From NCBI GenBank assembly GCA_017554335.1, contig JAFZIO010000051.1, forward strand, positions 35,771 through 99,770: 64,000 nt of DNA, written 5' to 3'. The stretch's first letter is position 1, and each line of letters opens with the position of its first letter. The notes under the pieces are model-generated. The model searched no databases, had not been told where the DNA came from, and was given only the letters and a program-made list of their open reading frames with translations. The DNA comes from Bacteroidales bacterium. GTDB lineage: Bacteria > Bacteroidota > Bacteroidia > Bacteroidales > UBA932. This document shows, one piece after another, positions 42,437-50,787 of the stretch. Both the position numbers and the translations under genes were made by a program.

Positions 42437-43575
42437 TGGGTGTAGGATTCTTAACAAGAGGGTTGCTGTTGGTGGCAGCAGCAACCCTTCTTTCCACCGC
42501 TTGCGCGTGCAACGGCGTCAAGCCCGAAGGGCCGGGGGAGGGGAGCCTCAGCTTCGACCCTGCGGAGCTTAAGCTGGCCTCAGATGCCTGGGAAGGCACG
42601 GTCAGCGTTACTGCCGATTGCGACTGGGGCGTGACCGTGGCCGATAAGGAGTGGTGCAGCGTATTCCCTTCAGGGGGCATATCCGGCACCACCAAACTTA
42701 CGGTCAGCGTCAAGGAGAATCCCGGTGACAAGGACAGGCAGACGGTGCTCACGTTCCGTTACGGCTCCCTCACAAAGGAACTGACGGTGACGCAGGATCT
42801 TAACCCGGCAGCGGTCAAACCTCCGGTAGATCCGGCCATCAAGGTGCCCGAGGGATATGCTCTCGACTGGAACGACGAGTTTGACCTCCCCGACGGGAGC
42901 CTGCCGAACATGAACAACTGGCGCTTTGAAAGCAAGCCGGCTGGCTGGGTGAACAACGAGAAGCAGACCTACGTCCCCGGTGCGCGCAACGGTGTACAGA
43001 CCGCATTCATTGAGGACGGAGCCCTGAACATAAGGGCCATAAAGGACGGAAAGGACGTGCTTTCTGCCCGTATGTACTCCAAGAAATCCTGGACCTACGG
43101 ATACATGGAGGCGTCTATAAAGCTCCCCAAAGGCAAGGGCACATGGCCCGCCTTCTGGATGATGCCGGACGACTTCAGCCGCGGCTGGCCCGGATGCGGC
43201 GAGATAGACATAATGGAAGAGGTGGGATACCATCCCAACTACACATCATCGTCTATCCACTGCAAGAACTACTATCATTCAATAGGTACGCAGAAGACGC
43301 ATGAGCAGTACACTGCAGGTGCGGAAGACGCTTTCCATACCTATGCCCTCGAATGGACTGCGGATGCTCTCAAATTCTTCGTGGACGGCAAGCAGCATTT
43401 CACTTTTGCCAACGACAACAAGAATAACGACGATACATGGCCGTTCAATAAGAATTTCTATATCATTCTCAATCTTGCCTGGGGAGGCGACTGGGGCGGA
43501 AGCCAGGGGGTTGACGAGAACGCCCTTCCCTGCACGATGCAGGTTGACTACGTAAGAGTTTTCAAGAAATTATGA
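42436..43575 (+). CDS. GH16 beta-glucanase (laminarinase-like) with BACON domain
   Basis: This 379-residue exported enzyme has a hydrophobic leader ending STACAC (probable lipid Cys), a BACON-type domain (about 36-120, LSFDPAELKLASDAWEGTVSV) and a GH16 domain. The catalytic EIDIMEE is at 256-261 (Glu 256, Asp 258, Glu 261), preceded by YGYMEASIKLPKGKGTWPAFWMMP and followed by the C-terminal TMQVDYVRVFK strand. It most resembles subfamily-3 beta-1,3 (or mixed-linkage) endoglucanases. It overlaps the genes on both sides (TAATG and ATGA), so it is tightly coupled in the locus. Confidence 0.93.
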   Translation: MGVGFLTRGLLLVAAATLLSTACACNGVKPEGPGEGSLSFDPAELKLASDAWEGTVSVTADCDWGVTVADKEWCSVFPSGGISGTTKLTVSVKENPGDKDRQTVLTFRYGSLTKELTVTQDLNPAAVKPPVDPAIKVPEGYALDWNDEFDLPDGSLPNMNNWRFESKPAGWVNNEKQTYVPGARNGVQTAFIEDGALNIRAIKDGKDVLSARMYSKKSWTYGYMEASIKLPKGKGTWPAFWMMPDDFSRGWPGCGEIDIMEEVGYHPNYTSSSIHCKNYYHSIGTQKTHEQYTAGAEDAFHTYALEWTADALKFFVDGKQHFTFANDNKNNDDTWPFNKNFYIILNLAWGGDWGGSQGVDENALPCTMQVDYVRVFKKL

Positions 43576-45824
43576 AAGAAATCAGAATAAGCCTTCTGTT
43601 GACCCTGGGGGGCCTTCTGCTGCTCACGTCCTGTGGCGGCCACAAGCTCTCAACGGTTGGCTCCGACTCCGAAGTCGAAGCCAGGGTGGAGCGTCTGTTG
43701 TCCAGGATGACGCTGGCGGAGAAGATAGGCCAGATGAACCAGATATCTGCCGGGGGAGAGGTCGCCGACTATGCGGAGGCCCTCCGGAAAGGTCAGGTCG
43801 GGTCCATCCTCAATGAGGTCGATCCGGTCAAGATAAACGAGCTGCAGCGGATCAGCGTGGAAGAGTCGCGTCTCGGTATACCGCTCCTGGTGGCCCGTGA
43901 CGTGATTCATGGCTTCCACACCGTATTCCCCATCCCGCTCGGGCTTGCGGCGACCTTCGATCCCGCTTTGGTGGAAGAAGGGGCAAGGGTGGCGGCTCTG
44001 GAGGCCACATCCCAGGGCGTGCGCTGGACCTTTTCTCCTATGCTGGACATAGCGCGCGACCCTCGTTGGGGCCGTATAGCCGAAGGTAGCGGAGAGGATA
44101 CCTGGCTCGACGCCCGCATGGCCGAGGCCATGGTGTACGGGTATCAGGGGCGCGACCTCGACTCCACCTCCATGGCGGCTTGCATCAAGCACTTCGTGGG
44201 CTACGGTGCCGCCGAGGGAGGACGTGACTACAACAGCACTTTCCTTACCGAACGGCAGCTTCGCAATATCTATCTCCCTCCCTTCGAGGCCGCAGTGAAA
44301 GCCGGAGCCCAGACACTTATGACTTCGTTTAACGACAATGACGGAGTCCCTTCCACCGGCAACACCTTCGTGCTTAAAGATGTCCTCCGCGACGAATTGG
44401 GATTCGACGGTCTTGTGGTGACCGACTGGAACTCCATGGGCGAGATGGTGTCGCACGGCTTCGGTACGGACCGCAAGGATGTGGCCGCCAAAGCCGTCAA
44501 GGCCGGAGTGGACATGGATATGATGACCTTCGGATTCATCTCCCACCTGGAGGAACTGGTGTCGTCAGGCGCAGTCAAGCGTAGCGTGATAGATGATGCG
44601 GTACGCAACATCCTGCGAATCAAGATTTTGCTTGGCCTCTTCGAGAACCCGTACGTGGATGTTGAGGCGTCGCGTGCCGTACAGTACGCACCGGCTCACC
44701 TTGATGCTGCCAGGCGCAGCGCCGAGGAGTCTGCAATCCTGCTCAAGAACGACGCTGGGGCTTTGCCTCTCGATGCAGGGTCGGTAGGCCGCATCCTGGT
44801 TACCGGACCTCTTGCAGATGCACCTCACGACCAGCTTGGAACCTGGGCTTTCGATGGCGAGAAGACGCATACCGTCACCCCTCTGGCTGCATTGCGTGAG
44901 CGATTCGGCGCAAAAGTAGAATACGTGCCGGGCCTGACCTACAGCAGGCAGGAAAGGGCGCGTTTCGATGACGTTGTAGCGGCTGCCCGCAGAGCGGACG
45001 TCGTCCTTGCATTCGTCGGTGAAGAAGCTATCCTTTCGGGCGAAGCCCATTGTCTGTCGGATTTGGATTTGGTTGGGAGCCAGAGCGCTTTGCTCGAAGC
45101 TCTGAAAGCGACAGGCAAGAAAGTGATAGTCACCGTGTTTGCGGGCCGTCCGCTCACAATCGGAAGAGACCTTCAGAATTGCGATGCGATGCTTTACTCC
45201 TTCCATCCCGGAACTATGGGCGGACCTGCAGTCGCCAATCTTATTTTCGGAGATGCGGTGCCTTCAGGGAAGACCCCGATAACCTTCCTTAAGACCGTAG
45301 GACAGGTGCCCATGTATTATAACCATAACATGACCGGACGCCCTTACAACAACGAAAGGCTCATGAAGGACATAGAGCTCGAGGCCGGACAGACCTCACT
45401 AGGCAATACGTCATATTATCTCGATTCCGGCGCCAGTCCGCTGTTCCCTTTCGGCTACGGCCTGAGTTACACCAGTTTCGAGTATTCAGACATAAAGCTG
45501 GACAAGAGTTCTTATTCGCCTTCCGACGTCATAAGCGTTTCCTTCACTCTCGCCAATACCGGCAAGTATGACGCTGACGAGGTGGTTCAGGTATATGTGC
45601 GGGATCTGGTCGGTTCCGTTACAAGACCTGTAAAGGAGCTGAAGGGCTTCGAGCGGCTGAGTCTCAGGGCCGGCGAGAAGCGCAGCATGACTTTGACTGT
45701 GCCGGTTGATGAGCTTGCATTCTGGGGGCTTGACGGCAAGAAGAAAGTAGAGCCCGGCGATTTCCAGTTATGGGTTGCCGGCGACAGTGCCTCAGGTGCT
45801 CCGCTGTCGTTCAAGGTACAATAA
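43572..45824 (+). CDS. GH3 beta-glucosidase
   Basis: This 750-residue lipoprotein-type enzyme (LLLLTSCGG, Cys 21) has the GH3 barrel motifs RDVIHGFHTVFPIPLGLAATFD, SPMLDIARDPRWGRIAEGSGED and KHFVGYGAAEGGRDYN. The nucleophile is Asp 285 in LVVTDWNS. The second domain has SAILLKND-like sequence, and the C-terminal fibronectin-like domain has SVSFTLANTGKYDADEVVQVYV. It is BglX-like and would release glucose from beta-linked oligosaccharides at the cell surface or in the periplasm. ATGA overlap with GH16. Confidence 0.95.
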   Translation: MKEIRISLLLTLGGLLLLTSCGGHKLSTVGSDSEVEARVERLLSRMTLAEKIGQMNQISAGGEVADYAEALRKGQVGSILNEVDPVKINELQRISVEESRLGIPLLVARDVIHGFHTVFPIPLGLAATFDPALVEEGARVAALEATSQGVRWTFSPMLDIARDPRWGRIAEGSGEDTWLDARMAEAMVYGYQGRDLDSTSMAACIKHFVGYGAAEGGRDYNSTFLTERQLRNIYLPPFEAAVKAGAQTLMTSFNDNDGVPSTGNTFVLKDVLRDELGFDGLVVTDWNSMGEMVSHGFGTDRKDVAAKAVKAGVDMDMMTFGFISHLEELVSSGAVKRSVIDDAVRNILRIKILLGLFENPYVDVEASRAVQYAPAHLDAARRSAEESAILLKNDAGALPLDAGSVGRILVTGPLADAPHDQLGTWAFDGEKTHTVTPLAALRERFGAKVEYVPGLTYSRQERARFDDVVAAARRADVVLAFVGEEAILSGEAHCLSDLDLVGSQSALLEALKATGKKVIVTVFAGRPLTIGRDLQNCDAMLYSFHPGTMGGPAVANLIFGDAVPSGKTPITFLKTVGQVPMYYNHNMTGRPYNNERLMKDIELEAGQTSLGNTSYYLDSGASPLFPFGYGLSYTSFEYSDIKLDKSSYSPSDVISVSFTLANTGKYDADEVVQVYVRDLVGSVTRPVKELKGFERLSLRAGEKRSMTLTVPVDELAFWGLDGKKKVEPGDFQLWVAGDSASGAPLSFKVQ

Positions 45825-45827
45825 ACA

Positions 45828-47396
45828 ATGCATCTGCGGCGCTCATTGCTCTGCTTGTTGATACTGGTCGTTCCGGCTGTTTCCTGCCGGGACGACCATA
45901 TCGACATAGATGATGGGACGCAGCTGAAGAGTGTTTCCGTAGAGGAGCCGGAAGTGGTAATGGCTCCTGGCGGAAAAGCAGAATTCCATTTCAGGATAAA
46001 GGAACCGCTGTTCCATTTTTCAGGAGTGGACGACCTTGTTATTTCGCCTGTCACATACTCGAAGCTGTTCAAGATAACATCTGTCAGGCAGGACGAAATA
46101 GTGGGCCGTTATATTGCCGAAATCCAGGATACAGGGGAAAGCAATTACAGAGTTGTTGCCCGCCTGGGCGTGCGGCAGTCGCCCGGGTCGGAGGTGGTTA
46201 TATTGTCACCGGATTTCATGGTTGCCAGAAGGGACCCGTCTGAGCTGCCGGAAGAAAGCGGAACCGGCCTGCCATGCGTCAGAATCAATACTCAAGGAGG
46301 GACGGCCATTACTTCCAAAACGGTGTGGACGGAAGCGACGATGCTTATAGAAGGCGTGGAATATAACTGTTCCATAAGGGGCAGGGGGAATTCCACCTGG
46401 GAATGGCCCAAGAAGCCTTATGCCGTCAAACTCGAGAAGCGTGCCTCCGTGCTTGGGATGCCTGAGCACAAACGCTGGGTGCTTCTGGCAAACTTCATGG
46501 ACCGGACGCTGATGCGCAACATCGTGGCCATGAAGGTGGCATCTTTGACCTCCCTGGCGTGGACCCCTTCCTGCCGGAGCGTGGATCTGGTGCTGAACGG
46601 CCGCAATCTGGGCAACTATCTGCTGATAGAACAGGTGCGCGTAGATGAGAACCGTGTAGACATAGACGAGAAGGAAGGCTTCATGCTGGAGCTGGATTTC
46701 CACAACGACAATGAGATCCAGTGGGTGGACTACCATGGCTCCTGCTGGCAACGGTCCGACGGCATACCGTTCGCCATCAAATACCCCGAAGAGGACGAGA
46801 TAGCCCCTATTCGTGTACAGACAATCAAGAACTATGTTTCCGAAGTGGCTGCGGCTATTTACGGCCCTGATTATGCCGACCCGGCCAAAGGCTACGCCAA
46901 ATATCTCGACGTGCAGTCATTCATCGATTACTGGATAGTGTTTGAGGTGATGGGCAATCACGAGCTGGGCAACCCCGGAAGCGTGTTTATGTACAAAGAT
47001 AAAGGCGGCAAACTTACGGCAGGCCCCTGCTGGGACTTCGACTGGGGCGTATTGTCGTACAAGACTTCTCCGGGAGCCCGGACCGGCCTGGTGAACAGAT
47101 ATGCAATCTGGTATTCCCGCCTTTTGTCCGATTCCGCGTTCCGTTCGGCGGCAAAGGCGCGTTTTATGCAGCTTCTTCCGGCTCTTGAGAAGATTCCCGA
47201 GTTTATGGAGGAAACGGAAAAGATGCTGGAGTTGTCTGCGGAGCAGAATTTCAAGCACTGGAATCCGGCTCAGGACGCTTCCATGAACGGCGGGGAAATT
47301 ATTAACGGTGATGAGAATCTATCGTTCCATGAAGCCTCAGTACGTTTGCGGGAGATTTTCACGGAGCGCCTGGAAATGATTCAAAAATGTTTATAA
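45828..47396 (+). CDS. CotH-kinase-like lipoprotein within the PUL
   Basis: This 522-residue lipoprotein (LLILVVPAVSC, Cys 20) has an N-terminal Ig-like region (about 30-145). The CotH domain follows: IRGRGNSTWEWPKKPYAVKLEKR, HKRWVLLANFMDRTLMRN, GNYLLIEQVRVDENRVD, and the active-site-like CWDFDWG around residue 405. Spore-coat CotH is an atypical protein kinase; Bacteroidota homologues are exported and uncharacterised. Three bases separate it from GH3, and GH30 begins 9 bases after it, so it is part of the PUL operon. Whether it phosphorylates, binds or processes glycan or protein is unknown. Confidence 0.9.
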   Translation: MHLRRSLLCLLILVVPAVSCRDDHIDIDDGTQLKSVSVEEPEVVMAPGGKAEFHFRIKEPLFHFSGVDDLVISPVTYSKLFKITSVRQDEIVGRYIAEIQDTGESNYRVVARLGVRQSPGSEVVILSPDFMVARRDPSELPEESGTGLPCVRINTQGGTAITSKTVWTEATMLIEGVEYNCSIRGRGNSTWEWPKKPYAVKLEKRASVLGMPEHKRWVLLANFMDRTLMRNIVAMKVASLTSLAWTPSCRSVDLVLNGRNLGNYLLIEQVRVDENRVDIDEKEGFMLELDFHNDNEIQWVDYHGSCWQRSDGIPFAIKYPEEDEIAPIRVQTIKNYVSEVAAAIYGPDYADPAKGYAKYLDVQSFIDYWIVFEVMGNHELGNPGSVFMYKDKGGKLTAGPCWDFDWGVLSYKTSPGARTGLVNRYAIWYSRLLSDSAFRSAAKARFMQLLPALEKIPEFMEETEKMLELSAEQNFKHWNPAQDASMNGGEIINGDENLSFHEASVRLREIFTERLEMIQKCL

Positions 47397-47405
47397 ATTT
47401 GTGAC

Positions 47406-48869
47406 ATGCATATTCATCTGATTTCTGTTTTTCTGTTGACCTTTCTGACCGCATGCAACGGGGTCGTCCCCCAGGATGAACCCGAAGCGCCTGTTGAGGG
47501 AGACCGGGCCACCGTATATACGACAACGGCTGCGGGAGTATTGTTCAAGGAGTCGACCGTTGCGCTTGGCAAGCCGGGTGATGTGAACTTTTACAAAGTG
47601 ACTCTCAACGGGGAAAGCTATCAGAGCGTGGATGGCTTCGGTATGGCAATCACCCAGGCAAGCTGCTACAATCTGCTTAAGATGAGCGCGGAAGACAGGT
47701 CTGAATTCCTCAAGGAGATATTCAGTCCGGATAAAGGGATTGGCTCCTCGCTCATCAGGGTATGCATCGGCGGGTCCGACTTTTCGCTGGATGAGTTTAC
47801 CTGCTGCGATAAGCCTGGAATAGAGAATTTTGCCATGCATCCAAGTGACGTACAGTATCTTTTCCCGGTGCTGGACGAGATCATGCGGATTAATCCGGAC
47901 GTGAAGATTATAGGCTCGCCATGGAGCTGCCCGCGATGGATGAAGGTTACTGAAAGCGGCGGGGTTCCTTATGACAAATGGACCGCCGGAAGGCTTAACC
48001 CGGATTGCTACGAGGCCTATGCCGAGTATTTCGTACGCTGGATTAAAGCCATGGAGCAGAGGGGATATCACATATCTGCCGTTACACTGCAGAACGAGCC
48101 GCTCAACAGAGGTAATTCCATGTCTCTGTACATGTCCTGGCAGGACCAGGCGGAGTTTATTAAGAAGGGCATAGGGCCCGCATTCAAGAAAGCCGGCCTT
48201 GCTACTAAAGTGCTGGCATTCGACCATAACTATAATTACGACAACATAGCAGACCAGAAGGACTATCCTCTCAGTATATTCAAGGACCCCGAGGCCTCTG
48301 CATACGTTGCTGGCTCAGCATGGCATAACTATGGCGGTTCCGTATCGGTTCTGGACGGGATTCACGCTGCATATCCGGATAAGGAGATCTACTTTACAGA
48401 AGCGTCCATCGGGCAGTGGAATTATTCCTTTGCCAGCTGCCTGATCAACGATTTCCGCGACATCTTTCTCGGAACTCTCGGCCGCTATGGCAAGGGCGTT
48501 ACGCTTTGGAACCTGATGCTGGACGATCACGGCAAGCCCAACCGTCCCGGTGGCTGCACAACCTGCTACGGCGCCGTAGAAATATCATCCTTGTACTATT
48601 CCTTGAAGAGCATTACGCGTAATTCACATTATTATAACGTTGCCCATTGTTCCAAGGTGCTGAAGCCCGGAGCGGTCAGGCTCGGTACGGAGGGGGCCGG
48701 AACCCAGGGCCTCAGTTTCCAGTGGTACCGCAACCCCGACGGTTCGTATGCCGTGCTTCTCCTGAACGAAGGCACGTCCGATGCTCTGGTAAACTTTGTT
48801 ACCGACAAGCATTCAGTGAGTTGCAAGGTGCCTCCGCGCGCCATCCAGTCCGTCGTCTGGACAGACTGA
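47406..48869 (+). CDS. GH30 glycosidase, probably endo-beta-1,6-glucanase
   Basis: This 487-residue lipoprotein (LTFLTAC, Cys 17) has a GH30 barrel with SYQSVDGFGMAITQASCYNLLKM, SSLIRVCIGGSDFS and GSPWSCPRWMK. The acid/base is Glu 231 in LQNEP and the nucleophile Glu 332 in YFTEAS. The side beta domain closes with GLSFQWYRNPDGSYAVLLLNEG and PPRAIQSVVW. The overall build matches GH30 subfamily 3 (beta-1,6-glucanases), which fits GH16 and GH3 partners acting on branched beta-1,3/1,6-glucan. It is the last gene of the locus; a strong inverted repeat follows. Confidence 0.93.
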   Translation: MHIHLISVFLLTFLTACNGVVPQDEPEAPVEGDRATVYTTTAAGVLFKESTVALGKPGDVNFYKVTLNGESYQSVDGFGMAITQASCYNLLKMSAEDRSEFLKEIFSPDKGIGSSLIRVCIGGSDFSLDEFTCCDKPGIENFAMHPSDVQYLFPVLDEIMRINPDVKIIGSPWSCPRWMKVTESGGVPYDKWTAGRLNPDCYEAYAEYFVRWIKAMEQRGYHISAVTLQNEPLNRGNSMSLYMSWQDQAEFIKKGIGPAFKKAGLATKVLAFDHNYNYDNIADQKDYPLSIFKDPEASAYVAGSAWHNYGGSVSVLDGIHAAYPDKEIYFTEASIGQWNYSFASCLINDFRDIFLGTLGRYGKGVTLWNLMLDDHGKPNRPGGCTTCYGAVEISSLYYSLKSITRNSHYYNVAHCSKVLKPGAVRLGTEGAGTQGLSFQWYRNPDGSYAVLLLNEGTSDALVNFVTDKHSVSCKVPPRAIQSVVWTD

Positions 48870-48889
48870 CGAATCCGCACATAGACTTT

Positions 48890-48926
48890 GATACAATTTT
48901 TTTCGGGAGCCGAAAAAAATTGTATC
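48890..48926 (+). terminator. 17-bp perfect inverted repeat at the end of the PUL
   Basis: Arms 48890-48906 and 48910-48926 pair perfectly around a 3-base GAG loop; the left arm contains seven T and the right arm seven A. It lies 21 bases after the GH30 stop. Its right end runs into the -7 box of engB, so the same bases could act as terminator and promoter. Confidence 0.65.
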
Positions 48927-48930
48927 TTTG
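48923..48930 (+). promoter_or_regulatory. -7 box for engB
   Basis: TATCTTTG lies 18 bases before ATG 48949. Its first four bases are the last four of the 48890-48926 inverted repeat. Confidence 0.6.
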
Positions 48931-48948
48931 TGCTGGAAAGTTAGTGAT

Positions 48949-49545
48949 ATGAAAATCTCTGAGGCCATATTCGCAGGAAGCAGCACGCGGGTTTCACAAA
49001 AGCCGAAGAGAAAACTGCCCGAATTCGCCTTCATAGGCCGCTCCAACGTAGGTAAATCCTCCCTCATCAATATGCTCACCGGCAACGGCAAGCTGGCGAT
49101 GACCTCGTCTACCCCGGGAAAGACCAAAGTGGTCAACCATTTCCTGATTAACGACAGCTGGTACCTGGTAGACCTTCCCGGCTACGGTTACGCCAAGCTT
49201 CCTGACAAGATGCGCCGGGAGCTGACGGAGGTGATACGCGACTATATCCACAATTCGGAAGAGATGCAGCTGCTGTTCGTGCTGGTGGATTCCAGGCACG
49301 ACATAGGACACATAGATACCGATTTCCTTGCAGAACTGGGGGAGAACGGTATCCCTTGCGCCATTATTTTTACCAAGGCCGACAAGCTCGGCCCTGTGGC
49401 TCTCCAGCGGCAGATAGAGAAAGACTGCGAAATACTCTCCCAGACCTGGGAAGAGCTCCCGCCCATGTTATCATGCAGCTCTGCCAACGGCAGCGGACGC
49501 GACGATATCCTTAACTATATAAATTCAATACTTAACTCACTATGA
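48949..49545 (+). CDS. engB: Ribosome biogenesis GTPase EngB (YihA/YsxC)
   Basis: This 198-residue TrmE-Era-EngA-EngB family GTPase has G1 GRSNVGKSS, G2 with TSSTPGKT, G3 DLPGYGYAK, G4 TKAD and G5 SCSSANG. It assists 50S subunit assembly. I start at ATG 48949, after the -7 box at 48923; the frame start at 48928 lies within that promoter. Its stop overlaps prs by four bases. Confidence 0.96.
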   Translation: MKISEAIFAGSSTRVSQKPKRKLPEFAFIGRSNVGKSSLINMLTGNGKLAMTSSTPGKTKVVNHFLINDSWYLVDLPGYGYAKLPDKMRRELTEVIRDYIHNSEEMQLLFVLVDSRHDIGHIDTDFLAELGENGIPCAIIFTKADKLGPVALQRQIEKDCEILSQTWEELPPMLSCSSANGSGRDDILNYINSILNSL

Positions 49546-50525
49546 TCCACAGCCATCGTATAGAAGTTTTCGCCTGCAGGGCCTCCCGTGACTTCGCCTG
49601 CAAGGTGATTGAACATCTGAACGACATCTTACAGCCCGACGAAACGCCCATTCACCTGGGTGATCTTCAGGTTACTCCTTTCAGCGACGGAGAGTTCCAG
49701 CCCTGCTTCGCCGAGAGCGTCCGCGGCGCTACCGTTTTCATTATCCAGTCTACCGTTGCGCCCGCAGACAACCTTATGGAGCTCCTGCTCACCATAGATG
49801 CCGCCAAGCGTGCATCTGCAGACAAGGTCTTCGCCGTCATCCCTTATTACGGATGGGCACGCCAGGACCGTAAGGACCGTCCCAGGGTAGCTATCGGCGC
49901 CAAGCTTACCGCCAATCTGCTCACTGCGGCCGGCTGCGACCGTGTGATGACCTGCGATCTCCACGCAGACCAGATTCAGGGCTTCTTCGACATCCCTGTG
50001 GATCATGTATACGCCAGCAAGGTATTCCTCCCCTGCATCAAGGCTATGAAGCTTAAGAACCTTTCTATCGCAGCTCCGGATATGGGAGGCGCCAAGAGGG
50101 CGAACACATACGCCAAGAGCCTCGGCGGACGCCAGGAGTGCGGAGTCATTATCTGCCACAAGACCCGCGAGCGCGCCAACGTGGTGGCTGAAATCAAAGC
50201 CATCGGCGAGGTGGAAGGACGCAACATCATCATAGTCGACGATATGATAGACACTGCCGGTACCCTCTGCAAGGCGGCCGACGTGCTGAAGGAGAAGGGA
50301 GCTGCCAGCGTGCGCTGCTGCGCAACCCATGGCATCCTTTCCGGCAATGCGATAGAAAAGATTCACAATTCCGCCCTCGAGGAGGTTTATATCACCGACA
50401 CCATACCCCATCCCGAGCTGGAAGGGGACAGCAAGATACGCATAGTCTCGATGGCGCAGGTGTTTGCCAGCCTTATCGAGAAAGTATATAACTACGAACC
50501 TATAAGCCCCGACTTCGTGTATTGA
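49542..50525 (+). CDS. prs: Ribose-phosphate pyrophosphokinase
   Basis: This 327-residue PRPP synthase has FSDGEFQPCFAESVRG, the ATP flexible region PYYGWARQDRKD, the metal-binding CDLHADQIQGFFDIPVDH, PDMGGAKRAN and the PRPP loop IIVDDMIDTAGTL. It makes PRPP from ribose 5-phosphate and ATP for nucleotide, His and Trp synthesis. It is slightly longer than the E. coli enzyme. ATGA overlap with engB. Confidence 0.97.
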   Translation: MIHSHRIEVFACRASRDFACKVIEHLNDILQPDETPIHLGDLQVTPFSDGEFQPCFAESVRGATVFIIQSTVAPADNLMELLLTIDAAKRASADKVFAVIPYYGWARQDRKDRPRVAIGAKLTANLLTAAGCDRVMTCDLHADQIQGFFDIPVDHVYASKVFLPCIKAMKLKNLSIAAPDMGGAKRANTYAKSLGGRQECGVIICHKTRERANVVAEIKAIGEVEGRNIIIVDDMIDTAGTLCKAADVLKEKGAASVRCCATHGILSGNAIEKIHNSALEEVYITDTIPHPELEGDSKIRIVSMAQVFASLIEKVYNYEPISPDFVY

Positions 50526-50526
50526 T

Positions 50527-50787
50527 ATGTGGGCCACCGTCATAGCAGCTGCGGCGGTCCTGCTTCTGGTTGTGTTTGCGATGAGTTTCAACATCGTGTT
50601 CCGGAAGAAGGACTTCCCAAACTATGACGTAGGTTCCAACGAAGAAATGCGCAAGCTCGGCATACGCTGCTACAAAGACGTGGATGCCGAGCTACATAAC
50701 CCTCACCGGCACTGCTCCGGAGACTTCTCCGAGGCGTGCAAAGAATGTAAACTGTATGAGCCTGGTAGCAATAGTCGGACGTCCTAA
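50527..50787 (+). CDS. Small membrane protein with conserved Cys-rich tail
   Basis: This 86-residue protein has one N-terminal helix ([20 protein letters not shown]). A short soluble tail carries [21 protein letters not shown], a His pair and the CKEC motif. Proteins with this helix plus FP..VG.N..MRK.GI.C pattern are common and uncharacterised in Bacteroidota. It begins 1 base after prs stops and overlaps der by 32 bases, so it is embedded in a translationally coupled run. The cysteines could bind metal or form disulfides. Confidence 0.75.
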   Translation: MWATVIAAAAVLLLVVFAMSFNIVFRKKDFPNYDVGSNEEMRKLGIRCYKDVDAELHNPHRHCSGDFSEACKECKLYEPGSNSRTS

